From: Balneatrix alpica DSM 16621 | GTDB lineage: Bacteria; Pseudomonadota; Gammaproteobacteria; Pseudomonadales; Balneatricaceae | Assembly (NCBI RefSeq): GCF_000619885.1 | Contig: NZ_JHUZ01000006.1 | Coordinates: 1-64,000 of the forward strand | Direction of reading: 5' to 3' | DNA: 64,000 bases | Shown here: piece after piece, positions 1 to 8,277 of the stretch | How the letters are laid out: each line of letters opens with the position of its first letter | Position numbering within the stretch: position 1 is the first letter of the stretch | The notes under the pieces: model-generated | Databases searched by the model: none | The model's input: only the letters and a program-made list of their open reading frames with translations | Told to the model about the DNA's origin: nothing | Made by a program: the position numbers and the translations under genes

Positions 1-50
1 AGGCCTGCCGCCAGCGTTCAATCTGAGCCATGATCAAACTCTTCAGTTTA
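1..50 (-). rRNA. rrs: 16S ribosomal RNA, 5' end only
   Basis: Read on the minus strand, these bases begin AAACTGAAGAGTTTGATCATG and continue through GGCTCAG to GCTGGCGGCAGGCCT. This is the universally conserved 5' end of bacterial 16S rRNA, including the 27F primer region. The gene runs off the left edge, so most of the rRNA operon lies outside the window. The mature 5' end is placed near position 49-50 by comparison with the E. coli 16S start. The leader and promoters lie at higher coordinates. Confidence 0.97.
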
Positions 51-195
51 AATCATTCGACACTGGAATAAGTGTCTAAGCTTGGCTCAAAGACGCAATA
101 ATCAATTACTGAAATAATTCAATGAATTGAGGTATTTGTCTCTGAATATCTTTGGTGATACCAGGACAAACGCCCACACGAATTACCTGATCAAA

Positions 196-208
196 TTTTT
201 AAAGAGCA
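196..208 (-). promoter_or_regulatory. rRNA boxA antitermination element
   Basis: The minus strand reads TGCTCTTTAAAAA, which matches the boxA element recognised by NusB/NusE in rRNA leaders. It lies about 10 bases downstream of the start predicted for the proximal promoter and about 150 bases upstream of the 16S gene. That is its expected position in an rRNA leader. Confidence 0.85.
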
Positions 209-224
209 TCGAAACGAGGCGCAC

Positions 225-252
225 ATCTTACCAGCCTCGATCCCGTTGTCAA
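225..252 (-). promoter_or_regulatory. rRNA promoter P2 (proximal)
   Basis: On the minus strand a perfect -35 hexamer TTGACA (247-252) is followed by a 16-bp spacer and TAAGAT (225-230). A GC-rich discriminator (GTGCGCC) follows, as is usual in stringently controlled rRNA promoters. Transcription would start near 217-219, just ahead of boxA. The region 51-467 holds no credible coding sequence. It is explained by the two rRNA promoters, boxA and the processed leader. Confidence 0.75.
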
Positions 253-420
253 GCACCGTTTTTGGCAGTGCTGAGTGATGCGAGAAACCAGGATCACTCT
301 CTTAGCCTGACTGTTTTCGCTGATCACTTCAGACTCTTAAGAATCAAAAGTGTTTATTTATCAGTGAGTTATCAGTACTAAGTTTTCAACCGGAGCCAAC
401 GTCGCCGTTGGTGGAGGCGC

Positions 421-448
421 ATTATAGAGATCCCTGACTGAGCGTCAA
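421..448 (-). promoter_or_regulatory. rRNA promoter P1 (distal)
   Basis: The minus strand carries TTGACG (443-448), a 16-bp spacer, a perfect TATAAT (421-426) and then the GC-rich discriminator GCGCCTCC. An A/T-rich stretch just upstream (about 455-470), suited to an UP element, overlaps the tatC stop codon. The promoter therefore begins about 20 bases after tatC, and I see no terminator hairpin between them. Confidence 0.8.
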
Positions 449-467
449 CCCCTCTGCGCAAAATAAT

Positions 468-1238
468 TTAAGATTCTACTTCTTCGGTCTCTTCCGCCTC
501 GTCTTGCTGGCGCGCTTTCACAAAGCGACCAAAGAAGATCCCCACTTCATATAGCATCCACATTGGCACCGCCAATAGGGTTTGGGAAATCACATCAGGT
601 GGCGTCAGCAACATGCCAATCACAAAGCAACCCACAACAATATAGGGACGCTTTGCTGCCAAGCTGGCGGGTGTGGCAATGCCAGACCAAATCAGCAACA
701 GGGTTGCAATCGGAATTTCAAAGACGACACCAAAAGCAAAAAACAGCTTCAACACGAAGTCGAGGTACTTATTAATGTCGGTCATCACCGCCACCCCTTC
801 TGGACCAGTGGTGGTAAAGAAGGCAAATAGAAGGGGGAAGACAACATAGTAGGCAAATGCCATACCGGCATAAAACAGAAAAATACTGGAAGCCAGTAAG
901 GGCACGGCCAGACGCTTTTCATGCTGATACAAGCCTGGCGCAATAAAAGCCCAGGCTTGATGCAGTATAAAGGGAACCGCCACCAGGATAGACATCACCA
1001 GCGTCAGCTTAAAAGGTGCTAGAAAGGGGGAAGCGACCTCTGTCGCTATCATGCTTGAACCCGGCGGCAACATGGCTCGCAGCGGTTCAGAAACATAGAG
1101 ATAAAGATCATTGGCAAAGTAGAACAACGCCAGAAAGATTAACAGTATCAGTACCACACACTTGAGCAGGCGATTGCGCAGCTCAATCAAGTGGGAGATA
1201 AGCGGCATTTCTTCCTGGTGTGATGAGGTATCAGTCAT
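468..1238 (-). CDS. tatC: Sec-independent protein translocase TatC
   Basis: TatC is the multi-spanning receptor of the twin-arginine translocase. With TatB it binds the RR signal peptide of folded substrates at the inner membrane. The 256-residue product has the family's usual length, a conserved N-terminal segment ([14 protein letters not shown]) and about six hydrophobic segments. The ATG start overlaps the end of tatB by 8 bases, so the two are translationally coupled. It is the last gene of the ubiB-hisI-hisE-HIT-tatABC operon, and the rRNA P1 promoter begins about 20 bases after its stop. The product ends in an acidic tail. CopA, encoded near the right end, carries an RR signal and is a likely substrate. 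Confidence 0.97.
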   Translation of the reverse strand: MTDTSSHQEEMPLISHLIELRNRLLKCVVLILLIFLALFYFANDLYLYVSEPLRAMLPPGSSMIATEVASPFLAPFKLTLVMSILVAVPFILHQAWAFIAPGLYQHEKRLAVPLLASSIFLFYAGMAFAYYVVFPLLFAFFTTTGPEGVAVMTDINKYLDFVLKLFFAFGVVFEIPIATLLLIWSGIATPASLAAKRPYIVVGCFVIGMLLTPPDVISQTLLAVPMWMLYEVGIFFGRFVKARQQDEAEETEEVES

Positions 1239-1542
1239 GTTTTGCAGGTGTTGAAGAGGATGAAGCAGGGGGCTGTGGGGTTTCCAGCGGATCTGCCTTG
1301 CTCATGCCTTGCAAATCCTGCTGGAACTTATCCAGGTTTTCTTTATTGCGTTCAGCTTGGCGACGCATTTCATCCACCCGGAGCTCTTCGTTAATTTCCC
1401 GCTGCACATTATTGACGGTGCGTTTTATCCGGCCGACCCATAGGCCTACGGTACGAGCAGCCACCGGCAGGCGCTCAGGCCCCAGTACCAGTAGCGCCAC
1501 TAGACCTACGAGTAGTAGCTCGGTAAAGCCCACATCAAACAT
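1231..1542 (-). CDS. tatB: Sec-independent protein translocase TatB
   Basis: TatB is a single-span membrane protein that forms the substrate-receptor complex with TatC. The 103-residue product begins [26 protein letters not shown]. This is the characteristic short N-terminal helix followed by the hinge, which has GPERLP in TatB where TatA has FGxxKL. An amphipathic charged helix and a low-complexity Pro/Ser tail follow. It lies 9 bases after tatA and overlaps tatC, the canonical tatABC order. Confidence 0.95.
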   Translation of the reverse strand: MFDVGFTELLLVGLVALLVLGPERLPVAARTVGLWVGRIKRTVNNVQREINEELRVDEMRRQAERNKENLDKFQQDLQGMSKADPLETPQPPASSSSTPAKHD

Positions 1543-1551
1543 GATTTATTC

Positions 1552-1803
1552 TCAGGCGTCTTTGTGCTGTTCTTTTTTCACTGCATCCTGATTGGGAGCA
1601 GTAAAGTCGGCATCCTTTTGTCCCAGCTTGGCTTGTTCATTGGGCTTGCTGGACTCTTCTTCACCATCGTTAACCGCTTTTTTGAAGCCTTTAACCGCAT
1701 TGCCCAAGTCACTGCCAATGTTGCGTAGTTTCTTGGTACCGAACAACAAAATGATGATGCCCAGAATGATTAACAGTTGCCAAATGCTGATGCCACTAAG
1801 CAT
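1552..1803 (-). CDS. tatA: Sec-independent protein translocase TatA
   Basis: TatA oligomerises to form the translocation-active assembly of the Tat system. The 83-residue product begins with a hydrophobic helix ([16 protein letters not shown]) and has the [10 protein letters not shown] hinge typical of TatA. An amphipathic helix and a charged, disordered tail follow. An ATG start is supported by the sequence beginning [11 protein letters not shown]. It follows the HIT gene by 14 bases and precedes tatB, so it is probably cotranscribed from upstream of ubiB. Confidence 0.96.
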   Translation of the reverse strand: MLSGISIWQLLIILGIIILLFGTKKLRNIGSDLGNAVKGFKKAVNDGEEESSKPNEQAKLGQKDADFTAPNQDAVKKEQHKDA

Positions 1804-1817
1804 GAATACTCTCCAGT

Positions 1818-2147
1818 CTAGGGAGTAGTGCGCGCACTACCCGTTAGGTGTAGATGCAGGTGATAGATTTCCTGGCCTCCTGCAGGGCCAGTATTCACTT
1901 GTAATTTAAAGCCTGCTTGGAGTCCTTGCGCGTGCGCAATTTGCGGAACTTTCAAGAGGATATGGCCTAGCAGGTCGCGGTCATCTTCGCTGATCTGATA
2001 GAGGTTGGCAATATGCCGCCTTGGTATGACAAGGATGTGAATGGGAGCCCTGGGATGCTGATCAGCAAAAGCCAGAATCCACTCATCCTGATAGAAAATT
2101 TGTGCTGGCGCCCGTCCTTGGGCGATGTCACAGAAAATGCAGCTCAC
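1818..2147 (-). CDS. HIT-family nucleotide hydrolase/transferase
   Basis: The 109-residue product has the histidine-triad fold of small HIT hydrolases, which act on AMP-linked substrates. The N-terminus CIFCDI is typical of HinT-like proteins, and the active-site triad appears as HLHLHL near residues 95-100. The start codon overlaps the hisE stop by 4 bases (ATGA), so it is coupled into the his-tat operon. In the Pseudomonas arrangement I remember, hisE is followed directly by tatA, so this gene looks like an insertion into that order. The C-terminus is short after the triad. The substrate cannot be told from the sequence. Confidence 0.9.
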   Translation of the reverse strand: MSCIFCDIAQGRAPAQIFYQDEWILAFADQHPRAPIHILVIPRRHIANLYQISEDDRDLLGHILLKVPQIAHAQGLQAGFKLQVNTGPAGGQEIYHLHLHLTGSARTTP

Positions 2148-2479
2148 TCGCCCTTATCCTGGCGATTGGCTTTTTCAACCAAGCCAGACAAGTTGAAGCG
2201 GCGAGCCAGTTCCTGCAACACCTGTTCTGAACTGAGCCCTTGGTGGTGAAGCATCACCAGGGTATGAAACCAAAGATCAGCGGTTTCATAGATCAGATCC
2301 TGTTGCTCACCACTCACAGCAGCATCCTTGGCGGCCAAAATAGTTTCGGTGGCTTCTTCCCCTACTTTTTCCAGAATCTTATTCAGGCCTTTAGCATAGA
2401 GCGAAGCTACATAAGACGAATCCGCTGCCGCCTGTTTACGTGCCTCTAGTACCTGATCTAGCTGCGCCAGTGTATCCAT
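2144..2479 (-). CDS. hisE: phosphoribosyl-ATP pyrophosphatase
   Basis: HisE hydrolyses phosphoribosyl-ATP to phosphoribosyl-AMP, the second step of histidine synthesis, in the cytoplasm. The 111-residue product starting [15 protein letters not shown] is a standard single-domain HisE. It carries the all-helical MazG-like motifs, including [13 protein letters not shown] and [15 protein letters not shown] chose the ATG at 2479 by family resemblance. An ATG at 2491 overlaps the hisI stop and would add four residues. The gene lies directly after hisI and is separate from it, unlike the fused hisIE of enterics. Confidence 0.94.
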   Translation of the reverse strand: MDTLAQLDQVLEARKQAAADSSYVASLYAKGLNKILEKVGEEATETILAAKDAAVSGEQQDLIYETADLWFHTLVMLHHQGLSSEQVLQELARRFNLSGLVEKANRQDKGE

Positions 2480-2483
2480 TGTA

Positions 2484-2870
2484 TTAACCATAAATGTCTT
2501 TGGGATCTTTACGCACCGGCTCAACCGGCACCCATTGGGCATCTTGCCATTGGAAGTAGAAACAATGCTCACGCCCGGTATGGCAGGCAACACCGCCTAG
2601 CTGTTCAACCTGCAGCAGCAGGCAATCGCCATCACAGTCGAGGCGAATATCGTGCAGCTTCTGCACGTGACCGGAGTCTTCCCCTTTACGCCACAATTTA
2701 TTACGGGAGCGAGACCAATAGATGGCTCGTCCTTCCTGTACCGTCAACTGTAGAGCCTCAGCATTCATCCAGGCCATCATCAGCACTTTGCCACTGTGCA
2801 CATCCTGGGCAATCGCCGCGACCAGCCCATCCGCATTCCACTTCACTTGTTCCAGCCATGCTTGGCTCAT
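2484..2870 (-). CDS. hisI: phosphoribosyl-AMP cyclohydrolase
   Basis: HisI opens the adenine ring of phosphoribosyl-AMP, the third step of histidine synthesis. The 128-residue product shows the zinc- and magnesium-binding signatures of the family: [17 protein letters not shown] in the middle, then [11 protein letters not shown] and [10 protein letters not shown] near the C-terminus. Its start overlaps the ubiB stop by 4 bases. Together with hisE it supplies two consecutive steps of the pathway. The other his genes are not in this window. Confidence 0.96.
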   Translation of the reverse strand: MSQAWLEQVKWNADGLVAAIAQDVHSGKVLMMAWMNAEALQLTVQEGRAIYWSRSRNKLWRKGEDSGHVQKLHDIRLDCDGDCLLLQVEQLGGVACHTGREHCFYFQWQDAQWVPVEPVRKDPKDIYG

Positions 2871-4483
2871 GATCTATCGCTCCACAGTAACATCGCCCCA
2901 AGGGCCAGCAATACCGCCGCCTCAACTGGCATCTGCACTAGCCACTGCCAGTCACCTTGCCAGGCCGTTATGCCCCCTATCACTAGCGCCAATCCACCAA
3001 CCCTTGTACTCCAGCGGCGGGACCAAGACACAGACCGAGAGGGCTGTTGCTTTAAACTATGCTCTAAATTTTTCACCTGCTGAAGTGCATCCAGGGTGAG
3101 CTGGGGAACATAGGGTAACTGATCGAGTAAATCCGGCAGCTCTTTACGTGCACGACGATATAAGCCACGCACCCCCACCCGCTGCTGCATCCAACGCTCC
3201 AGAAAGGGTTTAGCGGTTTCCCACAGATCCAAATCTGGATAGAGCTGCCGCCCCAGCCCTTCAATATTGAGCAGGGTTTTTTCCAGCAATACCAGTTGCG
3301 GCTGCACTTCCATATTGAAACGCCGAGCGGTCTGAAACAAACCAATGAGGACATGACCGAAGGAGATGTCCTTCAGAGGCTTCTGGAAAATGGGCTCACA
3401 GACAGTACGAATCGCCGCTTCAAACTCATGTACCGGCGTGTCTGCCGGCACCCAGCCGGAGTCCACATGCAATTGTGCCACCTGACGGTAATCGCGCTTA
3501 AAGAAAGCCAACAAATTACGCGCCAGGTATTGCTGATCCTGTGGCGTCAACGAGCCGACAATACCAAAGTCGACCGCAATGTATTGTGGATCCTGTGGAT
3601 GCTCACGAGAGACAAAGATATTGCCCGGATGCATATCTGCATGAAAAAAATTGTCGCGAAACACCTGGGTGAAGAAGATTTCTACCCCCCGCGCCGCCAA
3701 CTTGCGCATATCGGTGCCTTGCGCCTGTAAAGCCTCCACATCCGCCACTGGGATACCGCTAATACGCTCCATCACCATAACGTTATGACGGGTGTAATCC
3801 CAGTACACCTGGGGCACATAAAGAGCGGCATCCTGCTCAAAATGACGACGGATTTGTGCTGCATTGGCGGCTTCACGCTGCAGATCCAGCTCATCCATCA
3901 GGGTACGTTCATAATCACGCACCACTTCCACCGGCCGCAGGCGCCGGCCATCGGCAGAAAAACGAGTGAGCAAATGAGCCAACATCAGCATCAGGGCAAT
4001 ATCTTGCTTCATCACCTTGGCGATGCCTGGGCGGATTACCTTCACCACTACCTGTTCACCACTGTGCAGCGTAGCACTGTGCACCTGAGCAACGGAGGCG
4101 GAAGCTAAAGGGGTAATCTCAAACTGGCTAAATACCTGAGCGATTGACAGGCCTAAGGATTTTTCAATCAATTGGCGCGCCTGCTCTCCCGCAAAAGGAG
4201 GCACCCGATCCTGCAGCTTCTGCAATTCATTAGCGATATCGGCCGGAAGTAAATCACGGCGAGTGGATAAGACTTGACCGAACTTCACAAACACCGGACC
4301 CAACTGCTCCAATGCTTGGCGCAGCCTTTCTCCCCGTGGTTGATGGTTTCGATACCAACGCCAAGGCAATAGCCATAAGCCCAGGCGTAATAACCAGGGC
4401 ATATTTGGCAATGCGAAGAATTCATCGAGTCGATACTGAGCGATGACCCGGATGATGGTAAAAAAGCGCAGAAGACGGTTCAC
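2867..4483 (-). CDS. ubiB: UbiB, ubiquinone biosynthesis kinase-like protein
   Basis: UbiB is an ABC1/ADCK-family atypical kinase-like ATPase needed for ubiquinone (coenzyme Q8) synthesis, anchored in the inner membrane. The 538-residue product has the diagnostic KFGQ motif (about residues 67-70), an Ala-rich ATP-binding loop, VVVKV with the conserved lysine, FHADMHPGN and an AVDFG metal-binding motif. Two C-terminal hydrophobic spans complete the family layout. The start is GTG at 4483, with AGGAAG about 8 bases upstream. It heads the operon running into hisI, hisE and tatABC. The partners usually found upstream, ubiE and ubiJ, are replaced here by a diguanylate cyclase gene. Confidence 0.95.
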   Translation of the reverse strand: MNRLLRFFTIIRVIAQYRLDEFFALPNMPWLLRLGLWLLPWRWYRNHQPRGERLRQALEQLGPVFVKFGQVLSTRRDLLPADIANELQKLQDRVPPFAGEQARQLIEKSLGLSIAQVFSQFEITPLASASVAQVHSATLHSGEQVVVKVIRPGIAKVMKQDIALMLMLAHLLTRFSADGRRLRPVEVVRDYERTLMDELDLQREAANAAQIRRHFEQDAALYVPQVYWDYTRHNVMVMERISGIPVADVEALQAQGTDMRKLAARGVEIFFTQVFRDNFFHADMHPGNIFVSREHPQDPQYIAVDFGIVGSLTPQDQQYLARNLLAFFKRDYRQVAQLHVDSGWVPADTPVHEFEAAIRTVCEPIFQKPLKDISFGHVLIGLFQTARRFNMEVQPQLVLLEKTLLNIEGLGRQLYPDLDLWETAKPFLERWMQQRVGVRGLYRRARKELPDLLDQLPYVPQLTLDALQQVKNLEHSLKQQPSRSVSWSRRWSTRVGGLALVIGGITAWQGDWQWLVQMPVEAAVLLALGAMLLWSDRS

Positions 4484-4529
4484 CGATAAAGCTTCCTAAC
4501 CAGCCAGGCGCACCATTCTAACGGCTGGG

Positions 4530-5906
4530 TTAGGCTTTGTCTGTGACTCTCTCGAGGGATACTCGGTTACGTCCGGAATGTTTAGCTTCATACAGAGCCT
4601 GGTCGGCACGCTCAAACAATTCTTCCACTGGCTCGCCCTGACGGTAACTCGCCACACCCAAGGATACCGTCACCTGCACCCTTGAACCTCGAAAGTGGAA
4701 CCCCGTTGCCATCGCCGCCTGACGTAGCTTTTCCGCTACCTGTGCCGCTTCCAGCAAAGATAAGCCTGGTAGCAACAGTACAAACTCTTCCCCGCCAAAA
4801 CGAGCAAGCATATCCTCACGCCGCAGCTGATTACGTAAGGCTTTGGCAATAATCTTCAGGACTTTATCACCCGCCAAGTGGCCATACTGATCGTTAATTC
4901 CCTTAAAGTGATCAAGATCGGCTACCACTAGCGCAAAGGGCAGACCTTTACGCTGATTATCCAGAATCAATTGCTGCAAACGCACCTCATAAGCGCTGCG
5001 ATTAGGTAGACCGGTGAGGTTATCAGTCTGGATTTTATGTTCTTGCTGCTGCATTTTGGTTTGCAGGCTGGCGTGATCGGCACTGAGTTGCTGCATTTGC
5101 TGCTCAAGTTGCTGACAGCGCTGTTGCCAATGTTGAGCCCGCGCGTCCTGCTGCAGTTTAAATTCCCCCAGCGTTTGCGATAGCTGCCCCAACCGTCCCT
5201 CGACCTGGGTCTTCAACGTATCCAAACTCACCGCCTGGCGTACATCCTGCTGCAACCCCTGCATGCTACGCTTCATGTTCTGATCAAAACGCTGACGTTC
5301 GGCGCTGGCTTCCTGCTGCTGAGTATTGGCCATACCCACAAACTGCTGCACCGATTGCAGGTGTTTGTTGATATCTTCCAGATAAGCAACGAGGTCATCT
5401 TGTTTCCCTAACTGCTCCAGCAGGGTTAACAACATGGTCTGCAAGGTTTGCTCGATCTGTTCAGGAGTTTGATGATGCTGTAGCTGCTGCAACAGCTGCC
5501 CTAGGCTCGGGTACTCTTTAAGCTCATCAAGCAACGGCCGCACTTTTTCCAGCAACCAAGTGCGCAAGCGCATATAAGCATCGCTGGCAGCAGTGGATGC
5601 TGCCTCCAATGGCTCAATACCTACACTTTTACGCGCCGCTGCACTTTCTGCACCAACTGGTACTGGCACATCAATCTGCTCTAGCCACTGCTGCAGCACC
5701 GCCTCATCAGGTGCCTGCTGCAATACCTTTTGCAACTTCGGCCAATGGGGATTGCCTTCATCCTGGACAGCCAGTAACTGCACCAGTTTGCGACATAATG
5801 ACAACTGCAACTGGATACGCTTCTCTAGCCCCAGTTCCAGCTCATTTAATTCGGATAGCAAGTCGTAGTACTTGCCTTTCCAATTGGCATCCTCAGCTTT
5901 GCTCAA
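4530..5906 (-). CDS. cytosolic diguanylate cyclase (GGDEF)
   Basis: This enzyme should condense two GTP into cyclic di-GMP. The 458-residue product has no transmembrane segment. It has a helical, Gln-rich N-terminal region of about 280 residues with coiled-coil character, then a C-terminal GGDEF domain (about 290-450). The active site reads GGEEF, and an RRED inhibitory I-site sits five residues before it, so both catalysis and product inhibition look intact. The start is probably TTG at 5906 with GAGG upstream, because no ATG occurs in frame for about 190 codons. A cyclase next to dsbA and cytochrome c4 matches, from memory, the PA5487 region of P. aeruginosa. The input signal is unknown. 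Confidence 0.9.
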   Translation of the reverse strand: MSKAEDANWKGKYYDLLSELNELELGLEKRIQLQLSLCRKLVQLLAVQDEGNPHWPKLQKVLQQAPDEAVLQQWLEQIDVPVPVGAESAAARKSVGIEPLEAASTAASDAYMRLRTWLLEKVRPLLDELKEYPSLGQLLQQLQHHQTPEQIEQTLQTMLLTLLEQLGKQDDLVAYLEDINKHLQSVQQFVGMANTQQQEASAERQRFDQNMKRSMQGLQQDVRQAVSLDTLKTQVEGRLGQLSQTLGEFKLQQDARAQHWQQRCQQLEQQMQQLSADHASLQTKMQQQEHKIQTDNLTGLPNRSAYEVRLQQLILDNQRKGLPFALVVADLDHFKGINDQYGHLAGDKVLKIIAKALRNQLRREDMLARFGGEEFVLLLPGLSLLEAAQVAEKLRQAAMATGFHFRGSRVQVTVSLGVASYRQGEPVEELFERADQALYEAKHSGRNRVSLERVTDKA

Positions 5907-5930
5907 AGGGCACCTCTAATTAGCAGAAAA

Positions 5931-5962
5931 GCGAATATCCCTATTTATATAGGGATATTCGC
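5931..5962 (-). terminator. perfect 14-bp hairpin downstream of dsbA
   Basis: GCGAATATCCCTAT and its exact reverse complement ATAGGGATATTCGC flank a 4-base loop. On the minus strand the hairpin is followed by TTTTC, so it most simply ends dsbA transcription. It also sits only 25 bases before the TTG start of the diguanylate cyclase gene. It could instead act as a dyad operator or leader hairpin for that gene. Confidence 0.6.
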
Positions 5963-6022
5963 CTGAGTATAAGCCTGCTGACGTCAAGACAAGCGCGCTT
6001 GACGCAGAAACAGAGGAAAGCG

Positions 6023-6649
6023 TCAGTTTTTCGCTGCGCGCTCTTTCTCAATCAGGTAGTCGGCAATTTCTAACATCCGCGCCAGACCACCCGCCATAGC
6101 AGGGTCAATTTTGTACTTACCATTTACCACTAAGTTAGGCACGCCTTGAATGTCGGCGCCACGCAACAAGGCTTCCGCCTTTTTCATCCGCATTTCAGTC
6201 GCGAACGAAGTATAGGCTTTACGGAAGGCCTGTTCATCAATACCTTGCTCGGCCATAAACTCTGCCACTGCATCTTCAGTAAAGAGGCGCTTCTTATCGA
6301 CATGCAAGGCATCAAAGATGGGGCGATGTACCTTTTCTTCGACTTTCAGCTCCGTCGCGGCATAGTAAGTCCGCGCCAGCGCTTCCCAGGAACGGTTAAA
6401 CACCACTGGTACATTATCGAAACTCACATCCTCAGCTAACTGAGCATGCCAGGCACTGACCATAGGGTCGAAATTATTACAGTGTGGGCAGCCGTAGCTA
6501 AAGAACTCCAGCACTTCAATTTTGTCAGGATTAGCCGTACGAATGGGGGTCGCCAGCTCAGTATAGTCTTTACCCGCCTCAAAGCTCTGGGCCCAGGCCA
6601 ACACCGGTAAACAGGCCGCTACCACGGCTACGCGCAACATCTTTAGCAT
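6023..6649 (-). CDS. dsbA: thiol:disulfide interchange protein DsbA
   Basis: DsbA is the periplasmic oxidant that introduces disulfide bonds into exported proteins. The 208-residue precursor has a signal peptide cleaved after about residue 20 (LPVLAWA-QS) and a thioredoxin fold with an inserted helical domain. The active site is CPHC within FFSYGCPHCNNF, and the cis-proline loop reads GVPNLVV. The ATG at 6649 is preceded by GGAG. It lies downstream of the cytochrome c4 gene but a strong terminator separates them, so it is likely transcribed alone. Confidence 0.95.
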   Translation of the reverse strand: MLKMLRVAVVAACLPVLAWAQSFEAGKDYTELATPIRTANPDKIEVLEFFSYGCPHCNNFDPMVSAWHAQLAEDVSFDNVPVVFNRSWEALARTYYAATELKVEEKVHRPIFDALHVDKKRLFTEDAVAEFMAEQGIDEQAFRKAYTSFATEMRMKKAEALLRGADIQGVPNLVVNGKYKIDPAMAGGLARMLEIADYLIEKERAAKN

Positions 6650-6723
6650 TTTGGGGTCTCCATACTTACATCAGAGTGTGGGACGTTTGCCTCGCACAAA
6701 AGTTCCCGACTGCAGCCCATAAT

Positions 6724-6752
6724 ACAAAAGGCAGCTTAAAGCTGCCTTTTGT
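6724..6752 (-). terminator. terminator after cytochrome c4 gene
   Basis: A near-perfect inverted repeat (ACAAAAGGCAGCTT, one base, then its complement) forms a GGCAGC/GCTGCC stem with T-runs on both sides. On the minus strand it lies 15 bases after the cytochrome gene. The symmetry means it could also stop plus-strand transcription. Confidence 0.85.
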
Positions 6753-6766
6753 GAACTGTTACAAGC

Positions 6767-7378
6767 TTATTCTGCGTGGCGCAGACCTTGGATGTAACTG
6801 GATACGGCTTCAATCTCTTTATCGCTCAGACGGCTAGCGGTGTCACGCATCATACGCTGAGGATCATTAACCCGCAGCTCATTACGAAACGCCTTCAACT
6901 GAGCTTCGGTGTAAGCAGCATGCTGACCCGCCAGCTTGGGGAATTTCGCCAATGAATTACCTTCGCCGGTGGGAGAGTGGCACGCGGCACAGGCTGCAAC
7001 ACCTTTCTCAGCAATACCGCCCACATAAATACTTTCACCCAGCTCGGCCAATTCTGGCTTAGCAGCACCCAAAGAAGTGCTCTTGCTAGCAAAGAAGGCA
7101 GCGATGTTGGCCATATCCTGATCGCTGAGATTATCCAGCAGACCGGTCATCTCCACGACCTTGCGCTCGCCAGACTTGATATCTTTCATCTGCTTGAGCA
7201 GGTAAGCTTCTCCCTGGCCAGCCAGTTTGGGGAAATTAGGTGCCATGGCATTACCATCTGCACCGTGACAGGCCGCACAGACTGCGGTCAAAGGTTCTCC
7301 GGCTGCAGCGTCGCCGCCAGCGTGGGCGAAACCGGCAAAACCTGCACTCACCAGTAAGCTAATCAGTAGTTTGTTCAT
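6767..7378 (-). CDS. diheme cytochrome c4
   Basis: Cytochrome c4 is a periplasmic electron carrier with two c-type haem domains that feeds terminal oxidases. The product of about 203 residues has a signal peptide (MNKLLISLLVSAGFAGFAHA) and two CxxCH haem sites: CAACHGADGNA in the first domain and CAACHSPTGEG in the second. Each domain has a PKLAGQ segment and a distal methionine candidate. I placed the start at the ATG at 7378 because the signal peptide begins there. An in-frame upstream start would add a charged extension. The gene lies beside dsbA and diverges from engB. Confidence 0.93.
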   Translation of the reverse strand: MNKLLISLLVSAGFAGFAHAGGDAAAGEPLTAVCAACHGADGNAMAPNFPKLAGQGEAYLLKQMKDIKSGERKVVEMTGLLDNLSDQDMANIAAFFASKSTSLGAAKPELAELGESIYVGGIAEKGVAACAACHSPTGEGNSLAKFPKLAGQHAAYTEAQLKAFRNELRVNDPQRMMRDTASRLSDKEIEAVSSYIQGLRHAE

Positions 7379-7488
7379 GGACCAATCCGTTTCTTGCGGA
7401 AGTTGTGTCTTTATGGTTGCCCGAGAGAGCGACAACTATTTATGAGGTGTTAGTGCTGACTGCCTGTAAGCAGCCGAAATTTTGCGGC

Positions 7489-7496
7489 ATTATAAT
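7489..7496. promoter_or_regulatory. candidate overlapping -10 elements, cytochrome c4/engB
   Basis: ATTATAAT supplies a consensus TATAAT on each strand within the 122-base gap between the two divergent genes. No good -35 hexamer is visible at 16-18 bases on either side, so this is a weak call. Confidence 0.3.
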
Positions 7497-7558
7497 CAAT
7501 AACCCTATGAACTGGAATGCTTCTTCCCTGTTCCCTAGCTTGAGTTCGATCAAAGTCT

Positions 7559-8203
7559 ATGCAAGATTCCCGGATTAACTACCACACCGCCCGCTATCTG
7601 ATCAGCGCCGCCAAACTTAGTCAGTGCCCTGCTGACAGTGGTGCCGAGGTGGCATTTGCCGGGCGTTCCAACGCGGGTAAGTCCAGTGCGATTAACGCCC
7701 TGACCCAGCAATCTAAGCTGGCCCGCACCTCCAAAACTCCTGGTCGCACCCAGTTGCTGAATTTTTTCAGCCTGAAGCAGGAAGACTGCCGTTTAGTGGA
7801 TTTGCCTGGTTATGGCTATGCCAAGGTACCCGTAGCGATGAAACTGGATTGGCAGGCCCATATCAGTGACTACCTGGCTGAGCGTCAGTGTCTGAAAGGT
7901 CTGGTGTTGGTGATGGATATTCGTCACCCCCTCACCGAGTATGATCAGGTGCTGATTGACTGGTGTGCCAATGCCCAGCTGCCGCTGCATGTCTTGCTGA
8001 CCAAAGCGGACAAGCTGTCCCGCGGCCCCGCCACCCAGACCCTAAATCAGGTACGCAAAGAGTTAAGTCAGCGCCTGGGGGAACTTGGCAGCGCACAGAT
8101 TTTTTCTGCCAGCAAGAAAACCGGGGTGGATCAGTTAAGCCACCGCCTGGATACCTGGTTGCTCGGCCCGCTGCAGGAAGAAGATGAGCAGCAGGACGCC
8201 TGA
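7559..8203 (+). CDS. engB: ribosome biogenesis GTPase EngB (YihA/YsxC)
   Basis: EngB is an essential GTPase that assists late assembly of the 50S ribosomal subunit. The 214-residue product has the G-domain motifs in order: G1 GRSNAGKSS (about 36-44), G3 DLPGYG and G4 TKAD. The G2 segment [11 protein letters not shown] is characteristic of the family. The ATG at 7559 lacks a strong Shine-Dalgarno sequence. The gene is convergent with polA, the neighbour it also has in many gammaproteobacteria. Confidence 0.95.
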   Translation: MQDSRINYHTARYLISAAKLSQCPADSGAEVAFAGRSNAGKSSAINALTQQSKLARTSKTPGRTQLLNFFSLKQEDCRLVDLPGYGYAKVPVAMKLDWQAHISDYLAERQCLKGLVLVMDIRHPLTEYDQVLIDWCANAQLPLHVLLTKADKLSRGPATQTLNQVRKELSQRLGELGSAQIFSASKKTGVDQLSHRLDTWLLGPLQEEDEQQDA

Positions 8204-8221
8204 TCGGCTTCTTCAGTGCTG

Positions 8222-8248
8222 AAAAACGAGGGGAGCCGCAGCTCCCCT
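8222..8248 (-). terminator. polA terminator
   Basis: An 8-bp GC-rich stem (AGGGGAGC/GCTCCCCT, 4-base loop) is followed on the minus strand by CG and TTTTT. It lies about 30 bases after the polA stop and ends the convergent polA/engB pair. No Spot 42 RNA, found between these genes in enterics, is recognisable here. Confidence 0.85.
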
Positions 8249-8277
8249 AGCACCAACCACATTATCGTCCACTGTGA

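Noticed and set aside
127-381. 84-codon open frame in the rRNA leader
   Set aside because: It lies across the rRNA promoter, boxA and leader, antisense to transcription, and has no ribosome site or protein-like composition.
8204-8277. Possible Spot 42 (spf) RNA between polA and engB
   Set aside because: Only a simple terminator hairpin is present; no Spot 42-like sequence can be recognised.
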